From CADEED01 sp043747875 (GTDB lineage Bacteria > Pseudomonadota > Gammaproteobacteria > Steroidobacterales > Steroidobacteraceae), in assembly GCA_043747875.1 (NCBI GenBank), contig JAYTOI010000122.1, positions 23,095-87,094 on the forward strand: 64,000 nt of DNA. The letters are read 5' to 3'. Positions 59,867 through 64,000 of this stretch are shown here, in pieces (within the stretch, counting starts at the first letter, position 1; the number at the start of each line of letters is the position of its first letter). The notes beneath the pieces are model-generated. The model did not search any database. It was not told the origin of the DNA and saw only the letters and a program-made list of their open reading frames with translations. The translations under genes and the position numbers were made by a program.

Positions 59867-61630
59867 TTGAAATCCGAGCTTGAACGCCTGCTGCACGAGG
59901 CGTTGCGATCACTTGTTCCCAAGCTTTTGTCCGAAGCGCCGGATCCGGCGCAGGTCGTGGTCGAGCGCGCGCGCGATGCACAGCATGGCGACTTCCAGTC
60001 CAACATCGCGATGCGTCTCGCCAAGGCCGCGCGCAAGAATCCGCGCGAACTCGCCCAGGCGATCGTTCAGGCGCTGCCGCAGAGCGCGCTGGTCGCGGGC
60101 GCCGAAGTCGCCGGCGCGGGCTTCATCAATTTCCGGCTGGCGAAGGACGCGTGGTTCGAGGCGCTGAAAGACGTGGTCGCGCGCGGCGCCGAATACGGAC
60201 GCAGCAAGGTAGGCGCCGGTCGCAAGGTGATGGTCGAATTCGTCTCGGCGAACCCGACCGGGCCGATGCACGTGGGACACGGTCGCGGCGCTGCCTACGG
60301 CGCGACGCTGTCGAACCTGCTCGAGGCCACCGGCCACTCGATCTATCGCGAGTACTACATCAACGATGCGGGCCGGCAGATCGACATCCTCGCGGTCAGC
60401 GTCTATCTACGTTACCTCGAGCTGTGCGGCGAGACCGTGGTGATGCCGTCGAACGGCTATCGCGCGGAGTACATCCTGCCCGTGGCGCGGACCCTGCACG
60501 CGCAACGCGGCGCCGCGCTCCGGCGGCCATTCGCCGAGGTCGCGCGCGGCGCTCCGCCCGACGCGAACCCTGCAGTTCCGGGCGGCGACAAGGACAAGCA
60601 CATCGACGGGCTGATCGACAACGCCAGGAAGTCGTTAGGCGCGGCGGAATTCGATTCGATCGTCCTGCACGCGCGCGACGCGCTGCTGGCCGACATCCGC
60701 AACGACCTCGACGAGTTCGGCGTGCACTTCGAGCACTGGTTCTCGGAGCGCGAGCTGGCACAGTCGGGCGCGGTCACCCGCGCGCTGGACGCGCTGCGCG
60801 CCAGCGGCCGCGTTTACGAGAAAGACGGGGCGCAGTGGTTCAGATCCACCGAGTTCGGCGACGACGAAGACCGCGTCGTGGTGCGCGAGAACGGCGTGAT
60901 GACCTACTTCGCCACCGACATCGCGTATCACTACGACAAGCGCCAGCGCGGGCACGATCTGCTCATCGACGTCTGGGGCGCGGACCATCACGGCTACGTG
61001 GCGCGCGTGCGCGGCGCGCTGGTCGCGCTCGGCAGCCCGGGCGAGTGCTTCGAGGTGTGCCTCATGCAGCTGGTGAGCCTGTTCCGCGGCGGCGAGAAGC
61101 TGTCGATGGGCAAGCGCGAAGGCAATTTCGTCACGCTGCGCGACCTGCGCAACGAGGTCGGCAACGATGCCTGCCGGCTGTTCTATTTGACGCACAGCCA
61201 CGGCCAGGCAATGGACTTCGACCTCGAGCTCGCGAAGTCGCGCACCAACGAAAATCCGGTGTATTACATCCAGTACGCGCACGCGCGCGTGGCGTCGGTC
61301 ATCAAGCAGCTCGCATCGAAGGGGCTGTCGTACGATGCCGCAGCCGCAGATCTCACGCGACTGATCAGCGCGCACGAACAGGTCGTGCTCACGACGCTAT
61401 TGAAATATCCCGAAGTCATCGAACGCGGGGCGCTCGACCGCGCCCCGCACGTGCTGGTGCATTTCCTGCGCGAGCTTGCCAACGCGCTGCACACCTATTA
61501 CAACGCGGAGCAGTTCATCGTCGAGGACGTCGCCCTGCGCAACGCCCGTCTCACCCTGGTGCTCGCCGTGCAGCAGGTCATCCGCAACGGCCTCACGATC
61601 CTCGGCGTCTCGGCGCCTGAGACCATGTAG
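59867..61630 (+). CDS. argS: Arginyl-tRNA synthetase
   Basis: 587 residues from TTG 59867. Class I aminoacyl-tRNA synthetase: HIGH-type motif HVGH in ANPTGPMHVGHGRGAAYG, KMSK-type loop LSMGKREGNFVT, and the C-terminal DALR anticodon domain (HTYYNAEQFIVED...). N-terminal Add1 domain residues 1-90. The order argS then SPOR protein is typical in gammaproteobacteria. Confidence 0.96.
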   Translation: MKSELERLLHEALRSLVPKLLSEAPDPAQVVVERARDAQHGDFQSNIAMRLAKAARKNPRELAQAIVQALPQSALVAGAEVAGAGFINFRLAKDAWFEALKDVVARGAEYGRSKVGAGRKVMVEFVSANPTGPMHVGHGRGAAYGATLSNLLEATGHSIYREYYINDAGRQIDILAVSVYLRYLELCGETVVMPSNGYRAEYILPVARTLHAQRGAALRRPFAEVARGAPPDANPAVPGGDKDKHIDGLIDNARKSLGAAEFDSIVLHARDALLADIRNDLDEFGVHFEHWFSERELAQSGAVTRALDALRASGRVYEKDGAQWFRSTEFGDDEDRVVVRENGVMTYFATDIAYHYDKRQRGHDLLIDVWGADHHGYVARVRGALVALGSPGECFEVCLMQLVSLFRGGEKLSMGKREGNFVTLRDLRNEVGNDACRLFYLTHSHGQAMDFDLELAKSRTNENPVYYIQYAHARVASVIKQLASKGLSYDAAAADLTRLISAHEQVVLTTLLKYPEVIERGALDRAPHVLVHFLRELANALHTYYNAEQFIVEDVALRNARLTLVLAVQQVIRNGLTILGVSAPETM

Positions 61631-61631
61631 C

Positions 61632-62213
61632 TTGGCCGCGAAGATCACCAGCCGCGATTTCAAGCGCGGGCGCTCGAACGGGCTGCGCTTCGATTTCTCG
61701 CGTTACCGCGAATTCGGTTTCGGTCTCGCGCTCGGCCTGTCGCTGTCGTTGTTCGTGCTGGTCTGGCGGAACTACCGCGAGAAGGACGCCGCGAGCACCG
61801 CCGCCGCCACGCCGAAGCCGCAGGCGCGCCCCGGTGCCGCCCGCGGCGACGCCGAAGAAGGTGCGAAGAGCTACGATTTCTACGACATGCTGCCGAACTT
61901 CGAAGTCGTGGTGCCCGAGAAGGATCGCGAGGTCTCGCGCGAGCGCGACTCCGCGCCCGCCACCATCGAGCGTCCCGGCGTGTACGTGCTGCAGGCCGGT
62001 TCGTATCGCAGGCAGGAAGAAGCGGATCGCATCCGGGCGCAGCTCAAAAAACAGGGCATCGACGCGTCGGTACAGCGCGTGTCCGTCGACGAAGACGTCT
62101 GGCATCGCGTGCGCATCGGCCCCATCAGCGACCTGGCCGATCTCAACCGCCTGCGCGCGCGGCTGCGCGCCGCCGAGTTCGACGACGCTCTCGTCATCCG
62201 GGTGGGTGAGTAG
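61632..62213 (+). CDS. SPOR-domain (FtsN-like) membrane protein
   Basis: 193 residues from TTG 61632, one base after the argS stop. Single membrane span at about 29-45 (FGFGLALGLSLSLFVLVW), a charged linker, then a C-terminal SPOR domain (YVLQAGSYRRQEEADRIRAQLKKQGIDASVQRV and WHRVRIGPISDLADLNRLRARL). SPOR binds denuded peptidoglycan at division sites. Position after argS fits the ftsN-like genes of this group. Confidence 0.9.
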   Translation: MAAKITSRDFKRGRSNGLRFDFSRYREFGFGLALGLSLSLFVLVWRNYREKDAASTAAATPKPQARPGAARGDAEEGAKSYDFYDMLPNFEVVVPEKDREVSRERDSAPATIERPGVYVLQAGSYRRQEEADRIRAQLKKQGIDASVQRVSVDEDVWHRVRIGPISDLADLNRLRARLRAAEFDDALVIRVGE

Positions 62214-63353
62214 TTGGGCGGCCGGCGCGCTGCGTCGGTCGGGGCGCGCGGGCTGCTGGTCACGTTGTTAGCCGGCTGCGCGACACAGTCGCCCGCACCG
62301 AAAACCGCCGTGCCCGCACCGAAAGTCGCCGCGCCAGCGACCGCGACCGCCACGCGCACGGTGCCGGGCCCCGCGCCCACCCACCCGGGCCTCACGCTGG
62401 CCGCGGTCGGCGACACCATGCTCGGTACGGATTTTCCCGAGAACATCCTGCCGGACGACGACGGACTGTCGTTTCTCGACGCGGTGACTCCGATCCTGGC
62501 CGGGCCCGACATCGCGTTCGGCAACCTCGAGGGCGTGCTGCAGGACGGCGGCGAGCCGGTGAAGCAGTGCAAGGACAAGCGGATCTGTTTCCTGTTTCGC
62601 ACCCCGACCCGCTACGCCACGTATCTGCAGCTCGCGGGATTCGACGCGATGAGCCTCGCCAACAATCACGCCCGTGATTTTGGCGAGGATGGCCGTTCGT
62701 CGAGCATGGCGGCACTCGACCGCGCCGGCATCCGGCATTCGGGACGCGAAGGCACGACCGTCAGCTGGATCGCGAACGGCCGGCGCGTGGCGCTCGCGGC
62801 ATTCGCGCCCAACGTCGGCTCGAACTCGCTCAATGATCCCGACATCGCGATCGCGCTGGTCGCCGATCTCGCGGCGAAGAACGACATCGTCATCGTCTCG
62901 TTCCACGGCGGTGCGGAAGGCAGCGGCGCGGAGATCCTGCCGTTCGCGCGCGAGATATTCGCGGGCGAAGACCGCGGCAACGTGGTCGAGTTCGCGCGCG
63001 CGATGATCGACGCCGGCGCGGACCTGGTGCTCGGCCATGGCCCGCACGTCGTTCGGCCCATGGAGCTGTACCGCGACCGGCTCATCGCCTACAGCCTCGG
63101 GAATTTCGCGACGTACTACGGCATCAGCGTCGAGGGACTGCGCGGCGTCGCGCCCATCCTGCTTGCGACGCTCGACGACGACGGCAAATTCGTGTTGGGG
63201 AAGATCGTGCCGACGCGCCAGCTTCGGCCGGACGGGCCGAGCATCGATCCCGGCGACCTCGCCATCATCGTGCTGCGCACGCTGACACTGGCGGCGTTTC
63301 CGGACGGCGCGCTCGAATTCGCCGATGACGGCGCGATGACGCGCCGCCCCTGA
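62214..63353 (+). CDS. CapA-family (poly-gamma-glutamate synthesis-like) lipoprotein
   Basis: 379 residues from TTG 62214, directly abutting the SPOR gene stop. Lipobox LLAGC. The metallophosphatase-like CapA fold shows LAAVGDTMLG (first Asp), FGNLEGVL, MSLANNHARDFG (Asn-His), VSFHGGAEG and LGHGPHVVRPMELY. True polyglutamate synthesis genes are absent, so another envelope role is likely. Confidence 0.9.
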   Translation: MGGRRAASVGARGLLVTLLAGCATQSPAPKTAVPAPKVAAPATATATRTVPGPAPTHPGLTLAAVGDTMLGTDFPENILPDDDGLSFLDAVTPILAGPDIAFGNLEGVLQDGGEPVKQCKDKRICFLFRTPTRYATYLQLAGFDAMSLANNHARDFGEDGRSSSMAALDRAGIRHSGREGTTVSWIANGRRVALAAFAPNVGSNSLNDPDIAIALVADLAAKNDIVIVSFHGGAEGSGAEILPFAREIFAGEDRGNVVEFARAMIDAGADLVLGHGPHVVRPMELYRDRLIAYSLGNFATYYGISVEGLRGVAPILLATLDDDGKFVLGKIVPTRQLRPDGPSIDPGDLAIIVLRTLTLAAFPDGALEFADDGAMTRRP

Positions 63354-63409
63354 CATCGCGACCTTGCCGGGGCGGTGCCAGAGTCGCGGCCTCGTGTCGG
63401 GCGGTTTTC

Positions 63410-63604
63410 ATGGCGAACGAGAACATCGCTGCCTGGGCTTTTCGCAGCCTGTCTATTCGCGGCTGGCGCCGTGGCAGCCGAGTGGAGCGCCGTCGACAAG
63501 ACTATCTAGATCAGCTCGTCGAGGGCGGCCCGGGATCGCATCGCCGGATCGCGGAGAACATGGTCAACACCAGCTATACGAACACCGAAGTGCTCGAGGT
63601 GTAG
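63410..63604 (+). CDS. Small hypothetical protein (64 aa)
   Basis: ATG 63410 to TAG 63604. Starts MANENIAAWAFRSLSIRGWR, basic in the middle (GSRVERRRQDYLDQ), and ends with a neutral tail NTSYTNTEVLEV with unremarkable codons. No clear ribosome binding site. Could be real but family unknown. Confidence 0.4.
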   Translation: MANENIAAWAFRSLSIRGWRRGSRVERRRQDYLDQLVEGGPGSHRRIAENMVNTSYTNTEVLEV

Positions 63605-63674
63605 ACGGGATATCCCTAACCGAGGAAAGAGGACAGCGCTGTGTTCCGCCAAGCCGGAAAAAAGACCGATCCCC

Positions 63675-64000
63675 TCACTCCGATTCGTCGGTGATGTTGC
63701 GGAAGTCGACGCCGAGCGAGCGCAGCTTGCGATAGAGGTGCGTGCGCTCCATGCCCACGCGCTTCGCGAGCTGGCCCACTTTGCCGTTGCACAGCAACAG
63801 CTGTTGCTGCAGGTAGGCGCGCTCGAACTGTTCGCGCGCCTCGCGCAGCGGCAGCGCCAGCAGATCCTGCTTGACCAGCGGCTCGGCGGTCGGCGCCTGC
63901 GCCGCGAGCTCGCGCTCGATCTCTTCGAGCCGGATCTCCTCGCCGCCGCCCTGCAACAGCAGGCGCTGCACGAGGTTCTTGAGCTCGCGCACGTTGTCGG
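63675..64000 (-). CDS. C-terminus of a sigma-54-dependent response regulator (NtrX-like), cut by window edge
   Basis: About 108 codons of the 3' end; the gene starts beyond the right edge. Present are the end of the AAA+ sigma-54 domain (DNVRELKNLVQRL) and a Fis-type DNA-binding helix-turn-helix (LLLCNGKVGQLAKRVGMERTHLYRKLRSLGVD). The linker LREAREQFERAYLQQQ is the NtrX type. The partner kinase is outside the window. Confidence 0.9.
   Translation of the reverse strand, partial: DNVRELKNLVQRLLLQGGGEEIRLEEIERELAAQAPTAEPLVKQDLLALPLREAREQFERAYLQQQLLLCNGKVGQLAKRVGMERTHLYRKLRSLGVDFRNITDESE

Overview
The window is high-GC bacterial chromosome. It looks like a gammaproteobacterium near the Xanthomonadales, Nevskiales or Steroidobacterales. 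The pointers are a priA-argS-SPOR gene neighbourhood, a split proton-translocating transhydrogenase (pntAA/pntAB/pntB), a short homogentisate dioxygenase with fumarylacetoacetase, many secreted and lipoprotein genes, and GGDEF and NtrX-type signalling. No rRNA, tRNA, CRISPR array, prophage or complete insertion sequence was found. Genus assignment is inference.

Layout. 1-10.8 kb: a truncated secreted beta-helix protein missing from simple ORF lists because it runs off the left edge, pyruvate carboxylase, isoaspartyl peptidase, a diguanylate cyclase with two small companions, gshA, and two small exported proteins. 10.8-24.5 kb: a DUF885 lipoprotein, thiolase, hmgA-fahA (tyrosine/homogentisate catabolism), ybaK, a GH95 fucosidase divergent from an IclR regulator around a perfect palindrome, dienelactone hydrolase overlapping gabD, a VOC protein and an MFS transporter. 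24.6-40.3 kb: an S46 dipeptidyl-peptidase, a YceI/cytochrome b561/YceI cluster, cupin, acetyl-CoA hydrolase/transferase, a frameshifted VOC gene, glycerophosphodiesterase, hemolysin III, acetyl-CoA synthetase with a histone-H1-like lysine tail, an eight-fold DSSG repeat protein and a stand-alone 5'-3' exonuclease.

40.3-48 kb is the most distinctive part. A 0.7-kb non-coding region carries a duplicated two-part motif. It is followed by five co-directional genes: a TPR-CHAT protease-like lipoprotein, a small secreted protein, a subtilisin-like S8 protease, a sigma-70 family factor and a membrane anti-sigma-like protein. I propose this is a proteolysis-controlled sigma-factor switch. Its logic resembles TPR-CHAT/sigma pairs known elsewhere, but here it would work in the envelope.

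48-64 kb is mainly housekeeping: an HNH endonuclease, pntAA-pntAB-pntB, a low-GC DUF2971 gene behind a UPF0114 membrane gene, a cupin, an ECF sigma/anti-sigma/DUF3106 operon, priA with DnaA-box-like sites just upstream, a GNAT acetyltransferase, an exported EF-hand protein, argS, a SPOR protein, a CapA-like lipoprotein and the 3' end of a sigma-54-dependent NtrX-like regulator. Several genes here appear to use TTG starts.

Two REP-like inverted repeats built from the same roughly 20-nt unit lie at 4.9 kb and 26.8 kb.
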